In this document: one piece after another, positions 41,170 to 52,083 of the stretch
Layout of the letters: every line of letters starts with the position of its first letter
Numbering within the stretch: position 1 is the first letter of the stretch
Assembly: GCF_005502935.1 (NCBI RefSeq)
Contig: NZ_SCMP01000013.1
Coordinates: 93,769 to 157,768 of the forward strand
Direction of reading: 5' to 3'
DNA length: 64,000 bases
Source: Pseudomonas sp. 2FG
GTDB taxonomy: Bacteria > Pseudomonadota > Gammaproteobacteria > Pseudomonadales > Pseudomonadaceae
The notes under the pieces: model-generated
The model's input: the letters and a program-made list of their open reading frames with translations, nothing else
Database searches by the model: none
What the model was told of the DNA's origin: nothing
Made by a program: the position numbers and the translations under genes

Positions 41170-42009
41170 ATGATCAAGAAATGCTTGTTCCCGGCTGCCG
41201 GTTACGGTACTCGCTTCCTGCCAGCGACAAAGGCCATGCCCAAGGAAATGCTGCCGGTGGTGAACAAGCCGCTGATCCAGTACGGCGTCGAAGAAGCCCT
41301 CGAGGCGGGCCTGTCGGAAATTTCTATTGTGACCGGCCGTGGCAAACGCGCGCTGGAAGACCATTTCGACATCAGCTACGAACTCGAGCATCAGATCAAA
41401 GGGACGGATAAAGAGAAGTACCTGGTTGGTATTCGTCGTCTGCTCGACGAGTGCAGCTTCTCCTACACCCGTCAGGTGGAAATGAAAGGCCTCGGCCACG
41501 CGATTCTCTCCGGTCGTCCGCTGATCGGCGATGAGCCCTTTGCCGTGGTGCTGGCGGATGACCTGTGCGTCAACCTGGACGGCGATGGCGTACTGACCCA
41601 GATGGTCAAGCTGTACAACCAGTTCCGCTGCTCGATCGTGGCGATTCAAGAAGTACCGCTGGAGGAAGTCTCCAAGTACGGGGTGATCGCCGGCGAGATG
41701 ATTCGTGACGACATCTACCGCGTGAACAGCATGGTCGAGAAGCCGAAACCCGAGGATGCTCCGTCCAACCTGGCAATTATCGGGCGCTACATCCTGACCC
41801 CGGATATCTTCAAATTGATCGAACAAACCGAGCCAGGCAAAGGCGGTGAAGTCCAGATCACCGACGCGCTGATGAAGCAGGCCCAGGATGGTTGCGTGCT
41901 GGCCTATAAATTCAAAGGCAAGCGTTTCGACTGCGGCGGCGCCGAGGGTTATATCGACGCGACCAATTTCTGCTTCGAGAACTTCTACAAAACCGGCAAG
42001 GCTTACTGA
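41170..42009 (+). CDS. galU: UTP-glucose-1-phosphate uridylyltransferase
   Basis: Makes UDP-glucose from glucose-1-phosphate and UTP. The 279-residue protein carries the nucleotide-binding start IKKCLFPAAGYGTRFLPATKAMPKEMLPV, VLADDLCVN for metal binding, VEKPKPEDAPSNLAIIGRY and the C-terminal FDCGGAEGYIDATNFCFEN. AAGGA precedes the ATG and a strong terminator follows. It provides the substrate of Ugd, encoded just upstream. Confidence 0.96.
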   Translation: MIKKCLFPAAGYGTRFLPATKAMPKEMLPVVNKPLIQYGVEEALEAGLSEISIVTGRGKRALEDHFDISYELEHQIKGTDKEKYLVGIRRLLDECSFSYTRQVEMKGLGHAILSGRPLIGDEPFAVVLADDLCVNLDGDGVLTQMVKLYNQFRCSIVAIQEVPLEEVSKYGVIAGEMIRDDIYRVNSMVEKPKPEDAPSNLAIIGRYILTPDIFKLIEQTEPGKGGEVQITDALMKQAQDGCVLAYKFKGKRFDCGGAEGYIDATNFCFENFYKTGKAY

Positions 42010-42032
42010 TCGAGCCTCTTGCTGAGCTGAAA

Positions 42033-42057
42033 GAGCCACCTTCGGGTGGCTTTTTTG
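42033..42057 (+). terminator. Rho-independent terminator of galU
   Basis: GAGCCACC-TTCG-GGTGGC, with the stable UUCG tetraloop, followed by TTTTTTG. Confidence 0.9.
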
Positions 42058-42087
42058 TTTCCGCGGATAGGCACATGTATTCATGTA

Positions 42088-42510
42088 TCAAGGAATCGGC
42101 ATCGCCTCGGAACCTGGCCCGAGTGGTTGGCCATAGCTGAACTCGACATAGTTGCCGGCCGGGTCGCGCAGGCCGCAGTAGTAGCCGACCGGGTAGGGTT
42201 CCTCGCGCGGCGCCCAGATCAAGCAGCCCGCAGCCTGGGCTTGCGCGGCGATCGCCTCGACCTGCTCGCGGCTGTCCACGGCAAAGCCAAAATGACTGTA
42301 ATCGTCTTCGGCCAACTGCCGTGCCTGGCCGCCGGGCATGATCACGAAAATAAATTCATGTTCCTTGCCGGGCTCGGCCAGCCAGACAATCCGCGAGCCT
42401 TTACCGGCGCGCTCATGGATCACCCGCATCCCGCAGAACTCTCGGTAGAACTGCACACAGGCCTCCAGGTCTGGGACATGCAGGGCGAGATGGGTCAGCG
42501 TGCGGCGCAT
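42088..42510 (-). CDS. VOC-family (glyoxalase-like) protein
   Basis: 140-residue single-domain vicinal-oxygen-chelate protein: [29 protein letters not shown] at the start and [18 protein letters not shown] at the end. Possible metal ligands are His9, His or Glu in the middle strands and Glu near residue 122. Similar proteins include lactoylglutathione lyase and fosfomycin-resistance types, but no specific function can be set. GAGGA precedes the ATG. Divergent from gor. Confidence 0.8.
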   Translation of the reverse strand: MRRTLTHLALHVPDLEACVQFYREFCGMRVIHERAGKGSRIVWLAEPGKEHEFIFVIMPGGQARQLAEDDYSHFGFAVDSREQVEAIAAQAQAAGCLIWAPREEPYPVGYYCGLRDPAGNYVEFSYGQPLGPGSEAMPIP

Positions 42511-42606
42511 GCTCTTATCCTCGTGGCGGATTGTTCTCAGTTTAGGCCGAGGCGCTGCGTTGGTGGGCGATTGGGGTATGCTTGCGGCCTGATTAGGAGA
42601 CTACCG

Positions 42607-43965
42607 ATGACGTACGACTTCGACCTTTTCGTGATTGGCGCCGGCTCCGGTGGCGTACGCGCGGCACGCTTCGCGGCGGGCTTCGGCGCGCGCGTGGCGG
42701 TGGCCGAAAGCCGTTATCTGGGCGGTACCTGCGTGAATGTGGGCTGCGTGCCGAAGAAGTTACTGGTCTACGGTGCGCATTTCGCCGACGACTTCGAGCA
42801 AGCGGCGGGTTTTGGCTGGTCTCTGGGTGAGGCGGGTTTTGACTGGGCCACGCTGATCGGCAACAAGAATCGCGAGATCCAGCGTTTGAATGGCATCTAC
42901 CGCAATTTGCTGGTGAACAGCGGTGTCACCTTGCTGGAAAGCCATGCGCGCCTGCTGGATGCGCAGCATGTGGAAGTCGACGGCCAGCGCTTCAGTGCCA
43001 AACATATCCTCATCGCCACCGGCGGCTGGCCGCAGATCCCCGAGATCCCCGGCCATGAGCATGCCATCAACTCCAACCAGGCGTTCTTCCTCAAAGCGCT
43101 GCCCAAGCGGGTGCTGGTGGTGGGGGGCGGCTATATCGCCGTCGAATTCGCCTCGATCTTCCACGGCCTGGGGGCGGAAACCTCGCTCTTATACCGTGGC
43201 GAATTGTTCCTCCGCGGCTTCGATGGTGCGGTGCGCAACCATCTGAAAGAAGAGCTGAGCAAGCGCGGCTTGGATCTGCAGTTCAACGCCGAGATCGTGC
43301 GGATCGACAAGCAAGCGGATGGCAGCCTGCAGGCCAGCTTGAAGGACGGCCGTGTGCTGCACAGCGACTGCGTGTTCTACGCCACCGGCCGCCGCCCCAT
43401 GCTGGATAACCTGGGCCTGGAGAACACCGGCGTCGAACTGGATGAGCGTGGCTTTATCCATGTCGATGAGCAATTCCAGACCACCGAGCCCTCGATTCTC
43501 GCCCTCGGCGATGTGATCGGGCGCGTGCAGTTGACGCCGGTGGCGTTGGCCGAAGGCATGGCCGTGGCGCGTCGCCTGTTCAAGCCAGAAGAGTACCGCC
43601 CTGTGGATTACGCGCACATTCCGACGGCGGTGTTCAGCTTGCCGAATATCGGCACCGTAGGTTTGAGTGAAGAGCAGGCGCGCGCGGCCGGGCATGAAAT
43701 CAAGCTGTTCGAGAGCCGTTTCCGGCCGCTGAAGCTGACCCTCACCGAGTGCCAGGAGCGCACCTTGATGAAGCTGGTGGTGGACGCCAAGACCGATCGC
43801 GTACTGGGCTGCCACATGGTCGGCCCGGAGGCGGGAGAGATCATTCAAGGCCTGGCCGTCGCGCTCAAGGCCGGGGCCACCAAGCAGGTGTTCGACGAGA
43901 CCCTCGGGGTTCACCCAACGGCCGCCGAAGAGTTCGTGACCATGCGCAGCCCCGTTGCCTCCTGA
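42607..43965 (+). CDS. gor: Glutathione reductase
   Basis: NADPH-dependent flavoenzyme keeping glutathione reduced. The 452-residue protein has the FAD motif [20 protein letters not shown], the redox disulfide [13 protein letters not shown] (Cys42, Cys47), the second dinucleotide motif [40 protein letters not shown], and the C-terminal active-site [11 protein letters not shown] at the dimer interface. AGGAG precedes ATG 42607; the long in-frame extension upstream lies antisense to the VOC gene and is not real. Confidence 0.95.
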   Translation: MTYDFDLFVIGAGSGGVRAARFAAGFGARVAVAESRYLGGTCVNVGCVPKKLLVYGAHFADDFEQAAGFGWSLGEAGFDWATLIGNKNREIQRLNGIYRNLLVNSGVTLLESHARLLDAQHVEVDGQRFSAKHILIATGGWPQIPEIPGHEHAINSNQAFFLKALPKRVLVVGGGYIAVEFASIFHGLGAETSLLYRGELFLRGFDGAVRNHLKEELSKRGLDLQFNAEIVRIDKQADGSLQASLKDGRVLHSDCVFYATGRRPMLDNLGLENTGVELDERGFIHVDEQFQTTEPSILALGDVIGRVQLTPVALAEGMAVARRLFKPEEYRPVDYAHIPTAVFSLPNIGTVGLSEEQARAAGHEIKLFESRFRPLKLTLTECQERTLMKLVVDAKTDRVLGCHMVGPEAGEIIQGLAVALKAGATKQVFDETLGVHPTAAEEFVTMRSPVAS

Positions 43966-43972
43966 GGACTCC

Positions 43973-44596
43973 ATGGACCTTCTGTTCTACCTGAGCGACC
44001 TGTTCGGGGTCGCGGTGTTTGCCGTGACCGGTGCCTTGATGGCCGGACGCAAGTCCATGGATTTGTTCGGGGTATTGGTGATCGCCATCGTCACGGCGCT
44101 GGGTGGCGGCACCTTGCGCGATGTGATTCTGGACAACCACCCGGTCAGCTGGATTGGCGATGACAGCTATATCCTGGTGGCCTCGCTGGCAGCGGTCGGT
44201 ACGGTGATCTGGGTACGCCTGACCCAACCCATTCACGAAAAAGGTCTGTTGATCGCGGATGCCTTTGGCCTCGCGGTGTTCACCGTGTATGGCACCGAGG
44301 TGGCGTTGCGGCATGACGTGCCGATGAGCACGGCGGTGATCATGGGCGTGATGACGGGCGTCGCCGGTGGGGTGATGCGCGATGTGATCTGCAACGAGAT
44401 CCCCCTGATTTTCAAGAAAGAAGTCTACGCCACCGCCTGTATCGCCGGCTCGCTGGTGTTTATCGGGTTGCTCCAGTTGGCCGCGCCGCATTGGGTCGCG
44501 ACGGGTATCGCCATGTTGGTGGTGCTGCTGACACGACTGGCGGCGATTCACTGGCACCTGGCCCTGCCGCGTTTCCATCTGCTGGATAGGGACTGA
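43973..44596 (+). CDS. TRIC-family (UPF0126) membrane channel
   Basis: 207-residue inner-membrane protein with seven predicted hydrophobic segments and two TRIC/UPF0126 repeats: FAVTGALMAGRKSMDLFGVLVIAIVTALGGGTLRDVIL and FTVYGTEVALRHDVPMSTAVIMGVMTGVAGGVMRDVIC. Prokaryotic TRIC proteins form trimeric K+/Na+-permeable channels. TGAGG at the gor stop serves as ribosome-binding sequence; ATG 43973 lies eight bases after gor. Confidence 0.87.
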   Translation: MDLLFYLSDLFGVAVFAVTGALMAGRKSMDLFGVLVIAIVTALGGGTLRDVILDNHPVSWIGDDSYILVASLAAVGTVIWVRLTQPIHEKGLLIADAFGLAVFTVYGTEVALRHDVPMSTAVIMGVMTGVAGGVMRDVICNEIPLIFKKEVYATACIAGSLVFIGLLQLAAPHWVATGIAMLVVLLTRLAAIHWHLALPRFHLLDRD

Positions 44597-44598
44597 AG

Positions 44599-44982
44599 AT
44601 GATCGAGCGGCTCGACCATCTGGTGCTGACGGTTGTCGATATCCCGCGCAGCGTGGCGTTCTACCAACGTGTGCTAGGGATGCGCCATGAAGTCTTTGGC
44701 CAGGGCCGCAGCGCGTTGGTTTTCGGCCAGCAAAAACTCAACCTGCACCAAGTTGGGCGTGAGTTCGAACCCAAGGCAGCCAAACCGACACCAGGCGCAA
44801 TCGACCTCTGTTTGATTACCCGCTGGTCGATGCAGGCGCTGCTTACCCACGTGCTGGAGCAGGCGGTGGTTGTGGAGGAGGGCCCGGTGATGCGCACCGG
44901 TGCTTTGGGGGCTATCGAGTCGCTGTACTTTCGCGACCCCGATGGCAACCTGATCGAGGTCAGCCGTTATCCCGAGGCGTAA
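44599..44982 (+). CDS. VOC-family (glyoxalase-like) protein, second copy
   Basis: 127-residue single VOC domain: MIERLDHLVLTVVDIPRSVAFYQRVLGMRHE at the start and ESLYFRDPDGNLIEVSRY at the end, with possible metal ligands His7, His in LNLHQVG and Glu near 121. It is not especially like the VOC protein at 42088. It starts three bases after the TRIC gene, so it is co-transcribed. Similar to fosfomycin/dioxygenase-type VOC proteins; the reaction is unknown. Confidence 0.8.
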   Translation: MIERLDHLVLTVVDIPRSVAFYQRVLGMRHEVFGQGRSALVFGQQKLNLHQVGREFEPKAAKPTPGAIDLCLITRWSMQALLTHVLEQAVVVEEGPVMRTGALGAIESLYFRDPDGNLIEVSRYPEA

Positions 44983-45002
44983 CGGCTGGCCTTGGTGGCA
45001 GG

Positions 45003-45470
45003 TTAGTGGTTGGCGTGTTCGTCTGCCGCCGCCATGTCTGCTTCGATAGTCACTTCGACCACAACCTTGCCGGCCTTCTCGAACTGCAAGGTCAACGGGA
45101 AACGCTCACCGGCTACCAGCGGTTGCTTCAGGCCGAACAACATCAAGTGAGTGCCGCCCGGAGCGAATTTAACCGCGCCGCCGGCGGGGATGCCGACCGA
45201 GTCCAGGTGCTGCATCTTCATCACTTCACCCAACTGAACAATGGTGTGCAGCTCGGCCTTGGCCGCCCGCGGTGTGGCTGCGCCAAGCAAGCGATCTTCC
45301 GTCTGGGCATTGTTATGGATGACGAAATACGCGGCCCCCGTCGGTGCATTCGGCGGCAGCGCGCGGGACCACGGATGAGCAATATGCAGCTCGCCAGCGG
45401 TGTATTCGTGAGCAAAAGACGCGCTGCACACCAGCGCCAGCAATGTCGAAGTCAGCATCCGCACCAGCAT
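45003..45470 (-). CDS. Periplasmic copper chaperone, PCu(A)C family
   Basis: 155-residue exported copper-binding protein that helps deliver Cu(I) to cytochrome oxidase. It has a signal peptide (about 1-20, LTSTLLALVCSASFA) and the PCuAC core AYFVIHNNAQTEDRLLGAATPRAAKAELHTIVQLGEVMKMQHLDS. The ligands of the H(M)x10Mx21HxM motif are visible as H in ELHT, M in VMKM and HLM in GGTHLMLFGLKQPL. ATG 45470 fits a normal signal peptide; an upstream in-frame start at 45521 does not. Convergent with the VOC gene. Confidence 0.87.
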   Translation of the reverse strand: MLVRMLTSTLLALVCSASFAHEYTAGELHIAHPWSRALPPNAPTGAAYFVIHNNAQTEDRLLGAATPRAAKAELHTIVQLGEVMKMQHLDSVGIPAGGAVKFAPGGTHLMLFGLKQPLVAGERFPLTLQFEKAGKVVVEVTIEADMAAADEHANH

Positions 45471-45650
45471 CTTGGTTGTCTCCCTGCGGTCAGTAATCAA
45501 GGTCGCGGCAAACCATAACATGGGCTCAGTGGTTTACCGATGCGGCGGGGGGAGGCCCCGCTCAAGCGCCGGGACGCCCTGCGGCGGAAACGAAGGAGCA
45601 GCCAACAGCTATCTGTCCCCGAGCATTCGGATGCTGTCGACTCCGAGGCG

Positions 45651-45914
45651 TCACCCGCCCGATAGCGCGGCGACCAGGACCACCTCCGCCCCGGCCGGCA
45701 GGGGCGTGCTCAGCGAGCGCTCGATCTCGCCGTTGACGAACAGCTTGAAGTGCGGGCGTAGCACGCCCTGTTCATCGACGACGCGGAAACGCAGGCCGGG
45801 GTAGCGCGTGTCCAGGTCGACGAACAGCGCAGCCAGGGTCGGCGCGTCCGCCAGGCTCAGCTCGGCGACCCCGCCGGTATAGCTCTGCACATGGGTGGGT
45901 AGGTGCACCCGCAT
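45651..45914 (-). CDS. MoaD/ThiS-like small sulfur-carrier protein
   Basis: 87-residue beta-grasp protein ending in the diglycine tail VAALSGG, the mark of ubiquitin-like sulfur carriers that are adenylated and thiocarboxylated at the last glycine. The middle contains LAALFVDLDTRYPGLRFRVVDEQGVLRPHFKLFVNGEIERSLSTPLPAGAEVVLV, typical of MoaD/ThiS. Its ATG overlaps the TGA of the propeller gene by one base, so the two are co-translated. No E1-like (MoeB/ThiF) or MoaE gene is in the window, and the role is unknown. Confidence 0.82.
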   Translation of the reverse strand: MRVHLPTHVQSYTGGVAELSLADAPTLAALFVDLDTRYPGLRFRVVDEQGVLRPHFKLFVNGEIERSLSTPLPAGAEVVLVAALSGG

Positions 45915-47047
45915 CAGCAAGCCTCCAGCGCATAGATTTCCGGCAGGTGGCGCACCAGGCAGGCCCAGGATTCGCCCTCGTCCGCGCTGCCCCAGACCTC
46001 GCCGCTGCTGGTGCCGAAGTAGACGCCGGCCGGGTCGCAGCCATCCACGCTGAGGGCCTGACGCTTGACGGTGAGCCAGGCCTGTTCGGCGGGCAGCCCC
46101 GAGTCCTGCCGCTCCCAGGATGCGCCGCCGTCGCGCGAGCGATAGAGCGCAGGGCGCCCCAGCGGCGACACCCGCGGCCAGACCTCGCTGCCGTCCATGG
46201 GGAACAGCCACAGGGTATCCGGGTCACGCGGGTGCAGGCCGACCGGGAAGCCGATGTCGTAGCGCAGCCCATCCGGCGTCGGCAGGTTGGCGCCTATGTC
46301 GCGCCAGGTCTCGTCTGGCCGGTCGAGGCGGAACACCCCGCAGTGGTTCTGCTGGTACAGCCGATCCGGGGCGGCGGGGTGCAGCCGCACGCAGTGCGGA
46401 TCGTGGCCGAACTCGTGGTAGCCGCCGGGCGGTGGTTCGGGCAGAAAGTCGGCGCGCACGCCACGGTTGAGCGGCCGCCAGGATGCGCCGCGGTCGCTGG
46501 ACTCGAAGGTGCCGCCGGCGGACAGGCTGACGTAGAGATGCCCGGCGTCGCGCGGGTCGATCAGGATGGAGTGCAGCTTGGCGCCGCCCGGCGGCCCCTC
46601 GTTCGGATCGCCGGCCCAGGCGCGGTAGCTCGGGTGCTGGTTGAAGCCATCCACCCCCGCCCAGTTACGCCCGCCGTCGGTGCTGCGGAACAGGCCCTGC
46701 GGCGTGCTGCCGGCGTACCAGACGTCGGGCTCCGAGGGGTGGCCGGGGGTGAGCCAGAACACATGGTCGAGCACCCGGCCGTTCGGCTCGGCGGGGAAGG
46801 CGGGCGGCGTCTGCGCCTCCTGCCAGTTGGCGCCGCCGTCGCTCGAGCGGAACACGGTCGGCCCGAGGTGCCCGGTGCGGGCCGCGGCCAGCACCAGGTT
46901 GCGGTCGCGCGGGTCGGTGAGCGCGTGATGAATGATGTGACCGAGGAAATGCGGCCCGGACAAGCGCCAGTGCCGGCGGTTCGCGTCACTCGACAGTCGC
47001 CACAGGCCTTTGCGGGTCGCAATCCAGAGCTGGATAGAGGGGGACAT
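45914..47047 (-). CDS. Asp-box beta-propeller protein (sialidase/BNR-like)
   Basis: 377-residue soluble protein without a signal peptide. Five Asp-box (SxDxGxxW) repeats are visible: SSDGGANW, STDGGRNW, SSDRGASW, SRDGGASW and SADEGESW. They form a predicted six- or seven-bladed propeller. The arginine triad and other residues of true sialidases are not evident, so enzyme activity is not claimed. It starts at ATG 47047 with GAGGAG upstream. It is paired by overlap with the sulfur-carrier gene, suggesting a joint function. Confidence 0.78.
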   Translation of the reverse strand: MSPSIQLWIATRKGLWRLSSDANRRHWRLSGPHFLGHIIHHALTDPRDRNLVLAAARTGHLGPTVFRSSDGGANWQEAQTPPAFPAEPNGRVLDHVFWLTPGHPSEPDVWYAGSTPQGLFRSTDGGRNWAGVDGFNQHPSYRAWAGDPNEGPPGGAKLHSILIDPRDAGHLYVSLSAGGTFESSDRGASWRPLNRGVRADFLPEPPPGGYHEFGHDPHCVRLHPAAPDRLYQQNHCGVFRLDRPDETWRDIGANLPTPDGLRYDIGFPVGLHPRDPDTLWLFPMDGSEVWPRVSPLGRPALYRSRDGGASWERQDSGLPAEQAWLTVKRQALSVDGCDPAGVYFGTSSGEVWGSADEGESWACLVRHLPEIYALEAC

Positions 47048-47201
47048 GGCATCTCCTCGGCGTGGACACACCTGCGCAGTGTAGGCCACCGGCGCTGAGG
47101 CCTTACGACTACCCGATAAGCGTCGAACCCCAGCACTGACTCAGGTGGTTCCCGTTGGCGATCGAGCCCTGGCGCACCTCGAGCAGGCACAGCGCGGGCG
47201 C

Positions 47202-47888
47202 TTAGTGGCCCGCGCTCGGTGTGAGCAGGCCAGGAGTCTCGAGGATGCGGTAAGTACAGCGGCGGTCGCCGGCGAGGAAGTGCTCGACGCGCTCGACGGT
47301 GACGCCGTCACCGAGCAGCTCACGGAACAACGTCAACTCGCCGCCGCAAAGCTGGGTGCAGAAGTGCGCGGCCTGGGCGATCGCGCAGTGGTTCTCCACC
47401 AGTTCGATAGTGCCATCCTGGGCCGGGCGGCACTCGGCCATGAAACCTTCCGCGCAGCGGATTCTCGCCAGGGCGGCCACGCGCTGGTCGAGCGGCAGGT
47501 CCTGGCGGGGCATCTGCGTGCGATAGGCGGCCACCTGTTTGCGTGTCCAGCCGTCGGTCAGGCGTTCCAGGCCCTCTTCGCCGAAGGTGCTTTGCACCAC
47601 CTGCAGCATGTCGACCGCCAGCCCCGCGTGGTGATCCGGAAAGCGCGTATAGGCCTTGGGCGTCAGCCGCCAGATGCGGGCGGGGCGGCCAATCTTGCGC
47701 TGCTCGTCGGTGAAGTCGACCAACCCCTCGCCATAGAGGACGGAAAGGTGCTGGCGCACGGCCATGGCCGTCACCCCCAACTGCTCCGCTACCCGCGCCG
47801 TGGCCTGGGGCCCGTCCCGCTTGAGCAGGAAGAGGACACGCTCCCGACCGGAACCCGGAGCCTCGGAACTCTTGCTGGTAATGCGCAT
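47202..47888 (-). CDS. sufR: SufR-like Fe-S-sensing repressor of the suf operon
   Basis: 228-residue regulator of the SufR type known from cyanobacteria and actinobacteria, a repressor that holds an Fe-S cluster. A winged helix lies at about 15-75 (TARVAEQLGVTAMAVRQHLSVLYGEGLV). The C-terminal half has clustered cysteines (Cys168, 177, 181, 211) in ENHCAIAQAAHFCTQLCGGE and GDRRCTYRI, fit to bind the cluster. ATG 47888 follows GGAAAGGG. It diverges from the Rieske/suf genes, and a palindrome just before its start is shared with the sufB upstream region. Confidence 0.87.
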   Translation of the reverse strand: MRITSKSSEAPGSGRERVLFLLKRDGPQATARVAEQLGVTAMAVRQHLSVLYGEGLVDFTDEQRKIGRPARIWRLTPKAYTRFPDHHAGLAVDMLQVVQSTFGEEGLERLTDGWTRKQVAAYRTQMPRQDLPLDQRVAALARIRCAEGFMAECRPAQDGTIELVENHCAIAQAAHFCTQLCGGELTLFRELLGDGVTVERVEHFLAGDRRCTYRILETPGLLTPSAGH

Positions 47889-47897
47889 GGTGGTTCC

Positions 47898-47916
47898 CTT
47901 TCCATACTTTGGAAAG
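47898..47916. promoter_or_regulatory. Probable SufR operator at the sufR start
   Basis: CTTTCCATACTTTGGAAAG is a perfect 7-bp inverted repeat (CTTTCCA/TGGAAAG) with a 5-bp centre, nine bases upstream of the sufR start codon and overlapping its ribosome-binding region. A plus-strand TTGACA (-35-like) lies at 47924-47929, facing the Rieske gene. A near copy lies before sufB at 48404-48422, supporting a shared repressor. Confidence 0.65.
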
Positions 47917-48010
47917 TTCATTATTGACAATCGAGAGACGACCGTCTAGCTGTTGAATTTAGCGGCGTGGCGTCCTGCTACGAGCGGCGGTCGCACCCTG
48001 GAGGGGCGCC

Positions 48011-48328
48011 ATGAGTGAATTCGTCAAGGTCGCCCGCGTCGGCGACATCCAACCGGGCAGCGGCAAGACCCTGAACCTGAGAGGAACCCCCGTCGCACTG
48101 TTTAATGTGGACGGCCAGTACTTCGCCATCCACAACAGCTGCCCGCACGAGGACGGCCCGCTGGGCGAAGGCACGCTCTGCGGCTGCGTGGTGACCTGCC
48201 CCGTGCACGCCTACGAGTTCGACGTGACCAGCGGCGAATGCCTCACGGAATCGGCCTATCGAGTCGAGCGGTTCGAGGTTCGGGTGGACGGCGACGACAT
48301 CCTGCTGCGGCAATCGGCGGATGCTTGA
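48011..48328 (+). CDS. Rieske-type [2Fe-2S] ferredoxin
   Basis: 105-residue soluble Rieske protein with ligands Cys44 and His46 (SCPH) and Cys63 and His66 (TCPVH) in CPHEDGPLGEGTLCGCVVTCPVHAYEFD, like NirD and dioxygenase-type ferredoxins. No signal peptide. Placed between sufR and sufB, it may give electrons during cluster assembly or act as a target/sink protein. This pairing is inferred from position only. GAGGGG lies before the ATG. Confidence 0.87.
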   Translation: MSEFVKVARVGDIQPGSGKTLNLRGTPVALFNVDGQYFAIHNSCPHEDGPLGEGTLCGCVVTCPVHAYEFDVTSGECLTESAYRVERFEVRVDGDDILLRQSADA

Positions 48329-48403
48329 TGCGCGGCGGACGAACTCGCGCCGCAACCGCCCAAAGGTAACTGCGCGACCGACCCAACCCATTAAATTTAC
48401 AGG

Positions 48404-48422
48404 CTATCCATACTTTATAAAG
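48404..48422. promoter_or_regulatory. Second SufR-type operator, upstream of sufB
   Basis: CTATCCATACTTTATAAAG shares 16 of 19 positions with the sufR-proximal palindrome, including the central TCCATACTTT. It lies 78 bp before the sufB start in the 171-bp gap after the Rieske gene. A TATAGT element at 48451-48456 with TTGCTA at 48430-48435 (15-bp spacing, suboptimal) could be the promoter it controls. Confidence 0.6.
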
Positions 48423-48499
48423 AACCTGCTTGCTAAATATGCGGATGGAGTATAGTTAAAACGATCGAACCGTCCTGCCAGAAGCAGGAGGAGTAAGCG

Positions 48500-49948
<1,449 letters not shown>

Positions 49949-49963
49949 GGCCCGAGGTGGAGC

Positions 49964-50724
<761 letters not shown>

Positions 50725-50728
<4 letters not shown>

Positions 50729-52083
50729 ACACCGAGCCGAGCACCGCGAGCGCGGCATTCCTCGCCCGGCTCGAGCCCAGGGCTGACGCCCGGCAGCCCG
50801 CCTGGCTGTGGGAGCTGCGCCGCGCGGCGTTCCAGTGGGTAGTCGAACACGGCTTTCCCACGGCCAAGGACGAGGCCTGGAAGTACACGCGAGTCGCGCC
50901 CATCCTGGCGATTCCTTTCCAGCCGGCCGAGCCGGGCACGAGCCGGCGGCTGTCGGCCGCGAGCGTCGAGCGGCTCGCCGGCGTCCTCTGCGATCTCTAC
51001 GACTTAGGCGGCCCGCGGCTGGTCTTCGTCAACGGCTATTTCGCCGCGGAGCTTTCGGTGCTCAAGCAGTTGCCCCAAGGCACCCGGGTGAGCAACCTGG
51101 CCGCGCTGCTCCATGCCGACAGCGGGGCCGACAACGGGGCGCTCGAAACCCTGTTCGCGTGGTCGTTCCGTGCTCAGCCGCAGGCCTTCAGCACGCTGAA
51201 TGCGGCCCTCGCCGAGGACGGGGCGCTGGTGCGGATTCCCGCCCATACGACGGTCGAGGCGCCGATCCACCTGGTGTTCCTCTCGGACGCGGGCGCCACG
51301 CCGCTGGTGTCGCATCCGCGTGCCTTGGTACGGATGGGGGCCGGCAGCCGCGCGACCCTAGTGGAAAGCCACGTGGGCAGCGGGGGCGAGCTCTACCTCA
51401 GCAATGCCGTCAGCGAGGTCGTACTCGAGGCTGGCGCGGTGCTCGAGCATTACAAGGTGCAGAACGAGAGCACGACGGCCTTCCATGTCGCGCTCCTCCG
51501 CGTGCGCCAAGCCCAGGGCAGCCGTTTTACCGCGCACTCCTCGGCGCTCGGCGCGGCGCTGGCGCGGCAGGAGGTGCGGGTGGTGCTCGAGGGCCCCGGC
51601 GCGGAGGTCGCATTGAACGGCCTGTACCTGCCGCGGGGCGAGCAGCACCTGGACAACCAGACCTGCATCGAGCACCTGGCGCCGCGCTGCACCAGTCGCG
51701 AACTCTACAAGGGCGTGGTCGACGGGCGCGGGCACGGGGTCTTCGACGGCCGGATCATCGTGCGCCCGGGCGCGATGAAGACGGATGCCTGCCAGACCAT
51801 CAAGACGCTGCTGTTGTCGGAATCGGCCCAGGCCAACACCCAGCCGCGGCTGGAGATCTTCGCCGATGACGTCAAGTGCGCCCACGGCGCCGCCGTCGGC
51901 CAACTGGATGAGCAGGCGATCTTCTACCTGCGCTCGCGGGGGATTCCCCAGGCGGCGGCACGGTCTCTGCTGACCTACGCGTTCGTCAGCGAGATGCTGG
52001 AGCTCATCCGCCTGGCGCCGCTGCGGACCCAGGTTGAGCGACTGGTCGTAACGCAGTTGCGGGGCGTGGAGGTGGCGGCATGA
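50725..52083 (+). CDS. sufD: Fe-S cluster scaffold subunit SufD
   Basis: 452-residue SufD, paralogue of SufB and partner in the SufBC2D complex. Family features: the helical N-terminus with [19 protein letters not shown], a right-handed beta-helix middle, and the end [42 protein letters not shown], whose conserved His matches the cluster-site His of SufD (CAHGAAVG). Overlaps sufC and sufS by four bases each, pointing to coupled translation. Confidence 0.95.

Noticed and set aside
42046..42606. N-terminal extension of glutathione reductase
   Set aside because: The extension is antisense to the VOC gene, and the real start at 42607 has AGGAG and the normal N-terminus.
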